DNA of 64,000 nucleotides from Nocardia brasiliensis (GTDB taxonomy: Bacteria; Actinomycetota; Actinomycetes; Mycobacteriales; Mycobacteriaceae). Positions 25,615-34,306 of this stretch are shown in pieces. The notes under the pieces are model-generated. The model did no database searches. It saw only the letters and a program-made list of their open reading frames with translations, and was not told the origin of the DNA. The position numbers and the translations under genes are program-made. How positions within the stretch are numbered: position 1 is the first letter of the stretch; each line of letters begins with the position of its first letter. Location of the stretch: NCBI RefSeq assembly GCF_011801125.1, contig NZ_CP046171.1:496001-560000 (forward strand). Reading direction: 5' to 3'.

Positions 25615-27974
25615 CGCTTCCGCTGCGGGATGGCCCGCGCCAGGGCGAGCAGATCGGCCTCCAGCCAGCGGAACAACCGGTAGGTAACCACGAATGCCAG
25701 AATGCCACCCACGCTGAGCAGGCGCACCGGAACGATGACCAAGCCCAGATCCGCGGCGTCGACGAAGGTGGCCCCGGCCACCCCGAGCAGCGGGACCGAG
25801 GCCGCGACGCCGAGGTAGAAGTTCCCGCGCCGGGCGAGCTTTCGCAGCTGACGCTCGTCACCCGGCCCGACGCCGCCGCGCACCAGCAGCTGCGGATACA
25901 CCACCCGCACCGCGAAGAGCATGGCCGGAAAGAACGGGTAAGCCAGCGCGATGGCGGCGCAAACCACCTGTGCGGCAAAGAAATGCAAGAAGGTGCCGGG
26001 CGGCAGCGATACGCCGCTCGCGGCGAGCGCCAGCGGCCAGGCGACGCCTGCGACGATCCACATCGCGAACGGCACCAGCACCGCCCAGTCGCCGAGCAGC
26101 AGCGTGTCGCGCCTGGCCTTGGCCAGCGTGCGCGCGGAATACTCACGGCCACGGGCCAATCGGAACGAGACGGTGAGCGGGCGGCGGCCGAGCGCGATGA
26201 GCAGGACGGCCGCGAGCGGGAACGAGATGAGGTTGTTGATCAGGCCGACGGTGAAGAACTTCTCCTGGTCGGCGGCCGCGAGCCGGTCGATGATCAGCGA
26301 CTGGTTGAGCTGGATGTTGTACCAGCTGGCCAGCACGTTGGGCACGCCGACACACAGCGCCGCCACCGGGATGAGCCAGCCGCGGGTCCGGAAGCGCAGG
26401 CTGCTCGGCGGTGGGTCGACCAGGTCGCGGGCGCGGGCGTCGAGGCACAGATCCAGCTGCCCGGCCAGCTCGGCGCCGGTGCGCCAGCGGCGTTTCGGCT
26501 CGGGCCGCAGGCAGTCGAGCAGAACGCGGCGCAGCGACGGGGGCGTATCGGCGGGCAACTGGGCCAGCGCCGTTTCCGGGATGCCTGCTCTGCGGGCTTC
26601 GAGCATGCGCGCGATGGCTTCGGTGCGCGGCCGTGGCTGGTCGTCGAACGGGTGTGTGCCGGTGAGCAATTCCCACAGCAGCAGGCCGAGCGAGTAGAGG
26701 TCGCTGCGCGTGCCGGGCGCGGGGGCGGCCGGATCGAGCAGGCGGGCCAGCTGTTCGGGAGACTGGTAGCGCAGCGAATCATCCTCGAACTCGGTGTGAT
26801 TCGGCACGGCGGCGGACGGGGCGGCGGCGCGCAGCGCGAAATCGGCGAGCTTCGGCACGCCCTCGGCGGTGAACAGCACATTCGCCGGTTTGATGTCGTG
26901 ATGCAGCACGCCGAGATGCGCGGCGTGATCGAGCGCGTCGGCCAGCCGCCTGCCCACCCAGGCCACCGTTTCCGGCCAACTCAGCGTCGCGATCTCGGTG
27001 CGCACGCTCGAATCCGACGGCCGGATCTCGCCTTTCGCCGCCATCGCGGCGTCGACGGCGCGCAGCAGCAGTGCCCCGCCGTCGGACTCCGGACCGCGGC
27101 GGCGCTGCTCGAGCACCCCGAGCGCGGTCCCGCCGGGCAGATACTGCATGTAGACGAGCCGTGGCGCGGCCGCATCGGTAGCCGGAACCTCTGACCGGGG
27201 TTGTACGACCCAGGTCGCGGCGGCGGCCACGGTGTGGCTCGGATCCGGGCCGGGGCGGGTCGCGTCCAGCGCCGAGCCGAAATCCGTTGTCGTCCAGGCG
27301 TCGAACTCCGTCTCGGGCGCGTCGTCGGTGCGTAGCACCCGCTGGTCGAAGACGCGGACGATGTGCGCGTGATCGAGCTGAGCCATTGTCTGCGGCGCGC
27401 CCGCCCGGCCCGCCGAAAGCCGCACCGCGACAAGCCGTTGCATGGAGATCTGGCGGGCCAGGAAGACCCGGCCGAGCACGCCGGTGCCGAGATCGGTCAG
27501 CAGGTCGAAGTCGTCGATGCGCCGCCCGGGGGCGAGCTCGGCCAATGCGGCCAGCGCGGCGGCCGACTCCGGGGCGAGGAGATCCGCGGTGTCGTCGTCG
27601 ATGTCGAACGCGCGCAGCCGCGCATGGATCTCCGCCGCGAACTCCGGGTACTCCGCGGCGAACGCCGCGACCGAGAGCGGCGCGTGCCTGCGCCGGGCCA
27701 TGAACTCCGCGCACACCAGGCCCGCCAGCTCGGGGCTTTGCTCGACCTCAGGAAACTCCTTGCGGTACTCCGCGATTCGCTTGCCGAGTGTGGCGGCGCG
27801 GGTCCAGCGTTCGCGCAGATCGATCCGCAACAACTCGGTCAGGATCGCCAGCCGGGTCTGGGTGCCGTCGGGCACGTAGTCCGCGATCCGCGGCGGCGCG
27901 CGCCGATCGTCGCGCAGGCTGCGCTGCCACTCGGCGGCGAACCGTGCGACCGCGTCGACCTGCGAAGCCGTCAC
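25611..27974 (-). CDS. Membrane Ser/Thr kinase-like protein A, probable pseudokinase
   Basis: 787 residues. An N-terminal helical module (PPRIADYVPDG, LLRIDLRERW, YRKEFPEV, AAEYPEFAAEI; residues 27-120) resembles the module before planctomycete kinases. The kinase domain spans about 155-510, then come about six membrane segments (535-775). Key residues are changed relative to protein B: VAVK is VAVR (Arg185), HRD is HHD (358-360), DFG is DFA (378-380). Lys362 and Asn365 of the catalytic loop remain. Phosphotransfer is therefore doubtful. It overlaps both neighbours by four bases (GTGA, ATGA) and is a diverged copy of kinase B, perhaps its regulator. Confidence 0.85.
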   Translation of the reverse strand: MTASQVDAVARFAAEWQRSLRDDRRAPPRIADYVPDGTQTRLAILTELLRIDLRERWTRAATLGKRIAEYRKEFPEVEQSPELAGLVCAEFMARRRHAPLSVAAFAAEYPEFAAEIHARLRAFDIDDDTADLLAPESAAALAALAELAPGRRIDDFDLLTDLGTGVLGRVFLARQISMQRLVAVRLSAGRAGAPQTMAQLDHAHIVRVFDQRVLRTDDAPETEFDAWTTTDFGSALDATRPGPDPSHTVAAAATWVVQPRSEVPATDAAAPRLVYMQYLPGGTALGVLEQRRRGPESDGGALLLRAVDAAMAAKGEIRPSDSSVRTEIATLSWPETVAWVGRRLADALDHAAHLGVLHHDIKPANVLFTAEGVPKLADFALRAAAPSAAVPNHTEFEDDSLRYQSPEQLARLLDPAAPAPGTRSDLYSLGLLLWELLTGTHPFDDQPRPRTEAIARMLEARRAGIPETALAQLPADTPPSLRRVLLDCLRPEPKRRWRTGAELAGQLDLCLDARARDLVDPPPSSLRFRTRGWLIPVAALCVGVPNVLASWYNIQLNQSLIIDRLAAADQEKFFTVGLINNLISFPLAAVLLIALGRRPLTVSFRLARGREYSARTLAKARRDTLLLGDWAVLVPFAMWIVAGVAWPLALAASGVSLPPGTFLHFFAAQVVCAAIALAYPFFPAMLFAVRVVYPQLLVRGGVGPGDERQLRKLARRGNFYLGVAASVPLLGVAGATFVDAADLGLVIVPVRLLSVGGILAFVVTYRLFRWLEADLLALARAIPQRKR

Positions 27975-30553
27975 GTGCGCCGCTCCGTAGCGGCCGCGTC
28001 CGGCACCGCATCCGCGCAGGTCGGCACCGCACCCGAAGAGGTCGGCAGCGCGTCCGCCGAGTTCGGCGCCGCCGCACCGGAATCCGGTCCAGCGGACGCG
28101 GGCGCGACCACCCGCTCCAGCGCCCGCAGATCCGCCTCCAACGCGCGAAACAGCAGATAGGCCACCACGAACGCGATGATGCCGCCCACGCACAGCACCC
28201 GGACCGCGACGATCACCATCGGGATGTCGGCGGGTGGCAGGAACGTCACCCCGGCGACCGCGAGCAACGGCACCGACGCCGCGACCGCCAGGTATCCGTT
28301 GCAGCGGCGATCGAGCCCGCGCAGCCAGACCGCGTCTTCGGGGCTGATGTCACCGTGGCGAAGGAACAGCGGGTAGATGCAGCGCACCATGTAGAAGGTC
28401 AGCAGGAAGAACGGATACGCCACCGCGATCGCGCCGCACACCACCAGGGACGCGAGGAAGTGCACGATGGCCCGCGCGGGCAGGTCACCGGTCACCAGCT
28501 GCAACGAGATCGGAAAGCTCACCCCGGCCACCACCCAGAGCGAGAACACCACGGCCACCGCGCGATCCCCGAGCAACAGGGCGTCGCGTCTGGTCCGTCG
28601 CAACGTCTCGGGGTCGTACCGGCGTCCCTTCGCGAGGCCGTGCGGCACGGTGAGCAGGTAGCGCGAGAGGTAGAGCAGGATGGCGATGCCGACGGGGAAG
28701 ACCACCGCGTTGACCACGCCGGTGATGATGCCGAAGCTGTGCTGGGCGTTCTCGTTGAGCCGGTTGATGATCAGGTGCTGGTTGTGCTGGATGTTGTACA
28801 GCGAGGCAAGCACATTCGGCAGTCCGACGGCCAGGGCAGCGACGAGCAACCGCCATGGCCGCAGGCGCAGCCGCCAACTTGCCGGCGCCGGATCGACCAA
28901 CTCGCGCGCCCGCGCGTCCAGGCACAGCTCGAGCTGCCGGGCCAGCACCGCGCCGTTGGCCCAGCGCATGGTCCGTTCGGGGGCCAGGCAGGTCAGCAGC
29001 ACCCTACGCAGCGCCGCCGGGCAATCGGCGGGAATCCCGGCCAGCGCCGCGGCTGACACGCCCGCGCTGCGCCGCTCCAGCATGGCCTCGAGCGTGGTGT
29101 CGTCGCCGTGCTCGCCCGCGGTGCTGTCGTCGAACGGCTTGGCGCCGGTGAGCAGTTCCCACAGCACCACGCCGAGGGAGTAGATGTCGGCGCGGGTGTC
29201 CAGATCCGCCGCGCCGCGGCCGAAGCCGGGATGGCAGGCCTCCAACTGCTCGGGCGACATATACGACAGCGAGCCGCCGAAATAGGCGACCGGACTGGTG
29301 CCTTCGACATTGCGGCTGAAGCTGATGTTGAAGTCGGCGAGCTTCGGTACCGCCTCCGCGGTCAGCAGCACGTTGGCCGGCTTCACGTCCCGGTGCAGCA
29401 CGCCGTGCGCGGACGCGTAGTCCAGGGCCTCGGCCAGCCTGCGGCCCAGCCAGGCCACCGTCTCCGGCCAGCTGAGCGCGGCGATCTCGGCCCGCACGCT
29501 CGAATCCGTCGGCCGGATCTCGCCCTTCTCCTCCATCGCGGCGTCGACCGCGTCGAGCAGCAGTTGGCCGCTGCGTTCGGCGGGCGGGGTCGCGCGCACC
29601 CAGCGCAGCACGCCGAGCAACGTGCCGCCGGGGAGGAACTGCATGTAGAGCAGTCGCAGCCGGTGCGCGGCGCCGCCGCCGGAACCGAGCACCCGCTGAT
29701 CGAAGACCCGCACGATGTAGTCGTGATCGAGCTGGGCCAGCGTCTGCGGTTCGGTGCCGTGGTCGGTGGAGATCTTCACCGCGACCAGCCGTTGCAGCGA
29801 GCGCTGCCTGGCCAGGAAGACCCGCGCGAACGCGCCGCTGCCCAGCCCGGTCAGCAGGTCGAAATCGTCGATCCGCTGGCCGATTTCGATCCGGTCGAGC
29901 GCGTTGTGGCGGCCGGGACCGGTGCCGATCGTGGTCGGCACCGCGGTCGCCGTTCCGGTCGGGTCCAAGGTCGCTCGGGTCACCTCTGAACTACGGGCGG
30001 GCCCGACGGTTCGGTTCAATCCGGCGTCGGCGATCGCGGTTCTGGTGCGGTCGAGCGCGGCGAGCGCGGAATCGTCCAGTATCGCGCGCCGCGTACTCTG
30101 CTCGACGTCGTCGGCGTTGAGCAGCGCGCGCAGTTCCGCTGCCTGCTCCGGATATTCGCGCAGACAATCTCGGGGATCCACTCGTTCCCCGCTGTGCCTG
30201 CGGATGACGAACTCCTCGTAGACAAGTCCGGCCGGGATACTTTTCGGTTGCAGTTCGGGAAATTCGCGGCAATATTCGGCGAGCCGTTTGCGCGGGCGCG
30301 GTTCGGCGGGTTCGGTCGTGTTCGGGTCGAGCGCGGCGCGGCGCAGCCAGCGATGCCGCAGGTCGACCCGGATGAGTTCGAGCAGCGCCGCGGTGCGCAG
30401 GGCGCTGGCGTCGGGCAGATACTCGCTGATCTCGGGCGGGTGTTTGCCCGCGGCGGCCTCCCATGCCGCGCAGAACGCTTCCACCGCGCCGAATTCGGCA
30501 CGCAACGCGGGATCGCCATAACCGGAAGTACTTCTATCGGACTCGGCACTCAT
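27971..30553 (-). CDS. Membrane Ser/Thr protein kinase B, planctomycete-like architecture
   Basis: 860 residues. The N-terminal module (PPEISEYLPDA, LIRVDLRHRWL, YCREFPEL, REYPEQAAEL; 39-142) is followed by a Thr/Pro-rich linker (180-215) and a kinase domain (about 230-520): GLGSGAFARVF, VAVK (Lys260), HRDVKPANVLL (387-397), LADFN (407-409, Asn replacing Gly of DFG), then SYMSPEQL and DTRADIYSLGVVLWELL. About six C-terminal membrane segments follow, with PNVLASLYNIQHNQHLIINRL between the first two, shared with protein A and perhaps an extracytoplasmic sensor. ATG 30553 has aagg upstream. It heads an operon kinase B, kinase A, cyclase. Confidence 0.88.
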   Translation of the reverse strand: MSAESDRSTSGYGDPALRAEFGAVEAFCAAWEAAAGKHPPEISEYLPDASALRTAALLELIRVDLRHRWLRRAALDPNTTEPAEPRPRKRLAEYCREFPELQPKSIPAGLVYEEFVIRRHSGERVDPRDCLREYPEQAAELRALLNADDVEQSTRRAILDDSALAALDRTRTAIADAGLNRTVGPARSSEVTRATLDPTGTATAVPTTIGTGPGRHNALDRIEIGQRIDDFDLLTGLGSGAFARVFLARQRSLQRLVAVKISTDHGTEPQTLAQLDHDYIVRVFDQRVLGSGGGAAHRLRLLYMQFLPGGTLLGVLRWVRATPPAERSGQLLLDAVDAAMEEKGEIRPTDSSVRAEIAALSWPETVAWLGRRLAEALDYASAHGVLHRDVKPANVLLTAEAVPKLADFNISFSRNVEGTSPVAYFGGSLSYMSPEQLEACHPGFGRGAADLDTRADIYSLGVVLWELLTGAKPFDDSTAGEHGDDTTLEAMLERRSAGVSAAALAGIPADCPAALRRVLLTCLAPERTMRWANGAVLARQLELCLDARARELVDPAPASWRLRLRPWRLLVAALAVGLPNVLASLYNIQHNQHLIINRLNENAQHSFGIITGVVNAVVFPVGIAILLYLSRYLLTVPHGLAKGRRYDPETLRRTRRDALLLGDRAVAVVFSLWVVAGVSFPISLQLVTGDLPARAIVHFLASLVVCGAIAVAYPFFLLTFYMVRCIYPLFLRHGDISPEDAVWLRGLDRRCNGYLAVAASVPLLAVAGVTFLPPADIPMVIVAVRVLCVGGIIAFVVAYLLFRALEADLRALERVVAPASAGPDSGAAAPNSADALPTSSGAVPTCADAVPDAAATERRT

Positions 30554-30677
30554 TCTGGACCTTAATTTTCCGCCACACCCGATGTCATCGTCCCCCGTGC
30601 AGTATTCGGAATGATAACTTGCGGCTGAACAGCGATCACCCGAATTCGACAACGATGCGACGGGGGACGACCAGCAC

Positions 30678-32150
30678 ATGTTCGAGAAGGCCACAGCGGT
30701 GGCGGACGGTTCGGTACAGAAATCAACACAGCGCCCCGCGGTGGAACGGCCGCGGGTCGGCCACGCCCCGGCGCCGCCCGCCGCGGCGGTCCCTGCCGAG
30801 GAGAGCACGGACCCGCGCCGCGGCCCGGCCGCGGCGATCGCGGCGGGCGTGCGGGACGGTTCGCTGACCGCGCGCGCGGTGGTCGAGGCCACCCTCACCA
30901 GGATCGTTGCCGAGCACCGGAACACCAATGCGTTCAGCGTCATTCGCACCGAGAAGGCCAGGACCGAGGCGAGCGCGCTGGAGCAGCGCGCCGACCTGGA
31001 CGTGCTACCGCTGGCCGGGGTGCCGATCGCGATCAAACACAATGTCGCGGTGGCGGGGGAGACGATGCGGTGCGGTTCGGCCGCCACCGACGCCAGGCCG
31101 GTCGCCGACGACCACGCGGTGGTGCGCAGGTTGCGGGCCGCGGGCGCGGTGATCGTCGGGCTGACCACCGTGCCGGAGCTCGGCCTGTGGGCCACCACCG
31201 ACACCACGGACCGGATCACCGGCAACCCGTGGAATGTCGCGCGCAGCGCGGGCGGGTCCTCCGGTGGCGCGGCCGCCGCCGTTGCCGCCGGGCTGGTGCC
31301 GATCGCGCACGGCAACGACGGATTCGGCTCGGTGCGCATTCCGGCCGCCTGCTGCGGTGTCTACGGATTCAAGCCGGGACATCACACGGTGCCCGCGCAG
31401 ATCGGCGTCGACGACTGGTCGGGCATGGTCGAAAACGGTGTGCTCGCAACGACAGTCGGTGATGCCGCGCTGGCCTTGTCGGTCATGGCCGCGCGCCCGG
31501 ACCTAGCCGAGGTGGAGCCGCCGGGCCGACTACGCATCGGCCTAGCCGTGGCTTCACCGCTTCGCCTGTTCCCGGTCGATCGGCAGTGGACCAACGCCGC
31601 CCGCACCGCCGCCTCGGTGGCCGCGGCGGCGGGCCATCTGGTCGAGCCGACCGCGTTGCCCTACGGCGACGCGTTGCTCTGGATCTTCTTGCGCTGGTTG
31701 GCCGTCGGCGCCCGGGACGCCGCCGCGCTACCCCATCCCGATCGACTACAGCCGCGCACCCGCCGCCATCTCGCACTCGGCCGCACCGTCACCCGACTAC
31801 GCCTGGTCCGGCAGAGCCAGGTCGATCGGGTCGAGGCGCGCCTGCTCGAATTCTTCGAACGCTACGACGTGGTGATCACGCCCACGCTCGCCGGTCCGCC
31901 GCCCAAGGCGCGGGCCTGGCACCGCCGCGGCTGGCTGGCCAATGTCCTTGCCGCCGCGCGGTATTCGCCCTTCACCCCGCTGTGGAACCTGGTCGGCTGG
32001 CCCGCCGCCTCGCTTCCGATGGGGATGCACCCCGATGTCGGAACGCCGCTGGCGGCTCAGCTGGCCGGTCCGCCGGGCAGTGAATCCACCCTGTTGCGAT
32101 TGTCCGCACAGCTGGAGGCCCAGCATCCGTGGCGGCGCACGATCAACTGA
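30678..32150 (+). CDS. Amidase-signature-family hydrolase
   Basis: 490 residues. The Ser-cisSer-Lys triad region is visible: Lys in GVPIAIKHNV, the glycine-serine stretch NPWNVARSAGGSSGGAAAAV, and the nucleophile region NDGFGSVRIPAACCGVYGFKP. PTLAGPPPKA near the C-terminus is typical. It hydrolyses an amide of unknown structure. The N-terminal 45 residues are Pro/Ala-rich and unlike the family, so a later start is possible. It is divergent from kinase B and convergent with the LysR gene; the two stop codons abut. Confidence 0.85.
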   Translation: MFEKATAVADGSVQKSTQRPAVERPRVGHAPAPPAAAVPAEESTDPRRGPAAAIAAGVRDGSLTARAVVEATLTRIVAEHRNTNAFSVIRTEKARTEASALEQRADLDVLPLAGVPIAIKHNVAVAGETMRCGSAATDARPVADDHAVVRRLRAAGAVIVGLTTVPELGLWATTDTTDRITGNPWNVARSAGGSSGGAAAAVAAGLVPIAHGNDGFGSVRIPAACCGVYGFKPGHHTVPAQIGVDDWSGMVENGVLATTVGDAALALSVMAARPDLAEVEPPGRLRIGLAVASPLRLFPVDRQWTNAARTAASVAAAAGHLVEPTALPYGDALLWIFLRWLAVGARDAAALPHPDRLQPRTRRHLALGRTVTRLRLVRQSQVDRVEARLLEFFERYDVVITPTLAGPPPKARAWHRRGWLANVLAAARYSPFTPLWNLVGWPAASLPMGMHPDVGTPLAAQLAGPPGSESTLLRLSAQLEAQHPWRRTIN

Positions 32151-33047
32151 TCAGGAGGCGCTGACGGCGGGTTGCTGCTGCTGCGCCGAGAACCCGCCGT
32201 CGACCGCGCGGCCCGCGAATTCGAGGATGGTCGGCCTGGTGTCGTCGGCCCGCCACGCGACGGCGAGTTCGCACGGCGCGAGGCCGGCCACCGGGCGGGC
32301 GGTCAGGCCGGGCCAGCGGTACATCGGCACGTTGTTCTCGGCGAGCAGGCAGACGCCGAGGCCCAGGCTCACGGCCTCGAGCTTGTCCTCCGGTGTCGCG
32401 GCCTCGGCGCCGATCTTGGGCTGCCGTCCGCTGCGCGCGTCGTTGCCGAGCCAGAAGTCCCGGACCGCGCCTGCCTCGGTGGGCAGCGCGACGAACGGCT
32501 CGTCGAGCAGATCGGTGAACTCGATCGTTTCCTGATCGGCCAGCGGGTGGTTCTCCGGCAGCAGCACCCAGCGCGGCTCGGTGCGCAGCACCTGCCAGCG
32601 GTAGCGGTTCGGGTCGGGCAGCGGCAGCCACACCAGCGCCAGGTCCGCCTGTCGTCCGGACAGGCCGCTGGACGGGTCGGTCCAGGACGCGGCGTGCAGT
32701 GCCAGCCGGTGGCCGCTCGCGCTCTCCAGATCGCTCAGCAGTCCGCGCCCCAGCGCGGATTGGATGCCGACGCGCAGCACCTCGCCCGCCTCCTGCAGCG
32801 AGACGTTGGTGACCTCCCACAGCTCCAGGATCTTGCGCGCGCCCTCGAGCAATTCTTTGCCCGCTACGGTCAGGGCGACACTGCGCTGGTTGCGGTCGAA
32901 CAGGACTACGTCGAGCTGGCGTTCCAGCTGCCGGATCTGACGCGACAGGGTGGGTTGAGCGATGTGCAGCCGCTGAGCGGCGTTGGTGAAGTGCAGTTCC
33001 TCAGCGACGGCGACGAAATACCGCAGGTCGCGCAAATGCGGGTCCAT
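32151..33047 (-). CDS. LysR-family transcriptional regulator
   Basis: 298 residues. N-terminal winged helix: LRYFVAVAEELHFTNAAQRLHIAQPTLSRQIRQLERQLDVVLFDR is the canonical LysR signature. The effector-binding domain follows (VLRVGIQSALGRGLL to LGLGVCLLAENNVP). The C-terminus is Gln-rich. LysR members usually regulate the divergent neighbour; here the upstream side (33048-33472) holds only a small ORF, so the target may be itself or elsewhere. Confidence 0.92.
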   Translation of the reverse strand: MDPHLRDLRYFVAVAEELHFTNAAQRLHIAQPTLSRQIRQLERQLDVVLFDRNQRSVALTVAGKELLEGARKILELWEVTNVSLQEAGEVLRVGIQSALGRGLLSDLESASGHRLALHAASWTDPSSGLSGRQADLALVWLPLPDPNRYRWQVLRTEPRWVLLPENHPLADQETIEFTDLLDEPFVALPTEAGAVRDFWLGNDARSGRQPKIGAEAATPEDKLEAVSLGLGVCLLAENNVPMYRWPGLTARPVAGLAPCELAVAWRADDTRPTILEFAGRAVDGGFSAQQQQPAVSAS

Positions 33048-33159
33048 AGCCCCTTGCTATCAGAATCAGTCCTGAATTTCTAGCCTTATCAAGCCAGAAA
33101 GTTCGGATACGGGTACCAAAACATTCGACAAGTTTGTTAGAGACAGCATATTGCCTGTG

Positions 33160-33252
33160 ATGGTGTGGCGCACCATCGCCTCCGCGAATGATCGGCATAC
33201 CGCCGCTCAGGTGGCGGCAATGCTCAATCGGTCACTAGACCAGCACGAATGA
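33160..33252 (+). CDS. Small ORF of 30 residues, unknown
   Basis: ATG 33160 to TGA 33252, divergent from lysR, with a helical-looking product ending AAMLNRSLDQHE. No good ribosome binding site is seen and no family is recognised. It is listed only because it occupies the place where a LysR target would be expected. Confidence 0.15.
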   Translation: MVWRTIASANDRHTAAQVAAMLNRSLDQHE

Positions 33253-33414
33253 CGGATTCCGCGCAACATCAAGCTCAGCTAAAGACCGACCGACCGGTTG
33301 CTGGCAATCCGCTGACGGCCTGCTTCTGGCCGTCATGGAGTCATTTGCAGCCTCTATGGTGATTTTAGTCACATTCTGGTTTGACCGACCGCTCAGGTGG
33401 GTTTGCCGGCATCG

Positions 33415-33453
33415 AAAAAACGCCGCGGCCCGGAGCGAGTCCGGGCCGCGGCG
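33415..33453 (-). terminator. Intrinsic terminator of the aldehyde dehydrogenase-SDR operon
   Basis: A 14-base perfect stem (CGCCGCGGCCCGGA with TCCGGGCCGCGGCG) and a GCGAG loop. Read on the minus strand it is followed by six T residues, a classical rho-independent terminator 20 bases after the SDR stop. Confidence 0.88.
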
Positions 33454-33472
33454 CTTCGGTCGCGGGTGGAGG

Positions 33473-34306
33473 TCAGACGCTGCGCGCCCGGTCCTCGTAC
33501 GCCTTGCGCTGATCGGTGTCGACGTCGTCGAGGAACGCGCGACCCGAGCCCAGCGCCCTGGCCACGGCGTCGCCGACCGGGTCGGGCAGCACGCCGAACA
33601 GCTGAGCCAGGAAGCCTGCGACGGCGGTCACCCTGACCTTCGACTTGGGCGCCGCGATCAGTCCGACGATGGCGGCCGCGATCTCGTCCGGCTCGGCCGG
33701 GCGCAGCAGCTTCGGCGGGGTGACGCCCGAGCCGAGCTCGGTGTTGGTCAGCGTCGGCAGCACCGAGGAGAAACGCACCCCGGAGTCGCGGTACTCCTCG
33801 CGCAGCGTGTCGGTGAACCCGAGCACCGCGTGCTTGCTGGCGTTGTAGGTGGCCAGGCCGGGGATGTGGCTCTCGCCCGCGAGCGAGGCGATGTTGATGA
33901 TGTGCCCGCTCTTGCGTGCGAGCATCCGGGTCAGGCCCAGCTTGGAGCCGAGGATGACACCGTAGACATTGATGTCGAGGATGCGGCGGGTGATCTGATC
34001 CGGCTCGTGCACCAGCCTGCCGGTCGGCATGATGCCCGCGTTGTTGATCAGCACGTCGATCGGTCCGACGGTGCGCTCGACCTCGTCGAGGAAGCTCTCG
34101 AACGAGGCCGGATCGGTCACGTCGAGCTTGCCGTAGAGCTCGAAATCGTGTGTGGTGCCCGACTCTTTCACCGTGCTCTCGTCGATGTCGCCGATCGCGA
34201 TCTTGGCGCCGAGCGCCCGCAGCGCGGTGGCGGTAGCCAGGCCGATGCCACGGGCGCCGCCGGTGATCACGACGACTTTGCCGCGGATCTTCGAAGAGTC
34301 GCTCAC
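33473..34306 (-). CDS. Short-chain dehydrogenase/reductase
   Basis: 277 residues with the Rossmann motif TGGARGIG (15-22), NNAG (88-91), Ser141 and the catalytic Tyr154-x-x-x-Lys158 (ATYNASKHA). An Asp-based DIDES (40-44) after beta-2 suggests NAD rather than NADP. GTG 34306 has GGGAGG seven bases upstream and overlaps the aldehyde dehydrogenase stop by four bases. Together they would oxidise an alcohol and then an aldehyde, or the reverse; the substrate is unknown. Confidence 0.9.
   Translation of the reverse strand: MSDSSKIRGKVVVITGGARGIGLATATALRALGAKIAIGDIDESTVKESGTTHDFELYGKLDVTDPASFESFLDEVERTVGPIDVLINNAGIMPTGRLVHEPDQITRRILDINVYGVILGSKLGLTRMLARKSGHIINIASLAGESHIPGLATYNASKHAVLGFTDTLREEYRDSGVRFSSVLPTLTNTELGSGVTPPKLLRPAEPDEIAAAIVGLIAAPKSKVRVTAVAGFLAQLFGVLPDPVGDAVARALGSGRAFLDDVDTDQRKAYEDRARSV

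Larger units (their letters stand above)
33048..33472. other. Relatively AT-rich intergenic region, 425 bases
   Basis: The lysR promoter should lie in the first 100 bases. A 30-codon ORF (33160-33252, + strand, MVWRTIASANDRHTAAQVAAM and on) is the only coding candidate. A terminator for the minus-strand SDR gene lies at its right end. The sequence 33250-33400 is less GC-rich than its surroundings, without a recognised element. Confidence 0.4.

Noticed and set aside
33284..33300. GACC tandem repeats (gaccgaccgacc)
   Set aside because: Only three units of four bases, too short to be meaningful in such GC-rich DNA.
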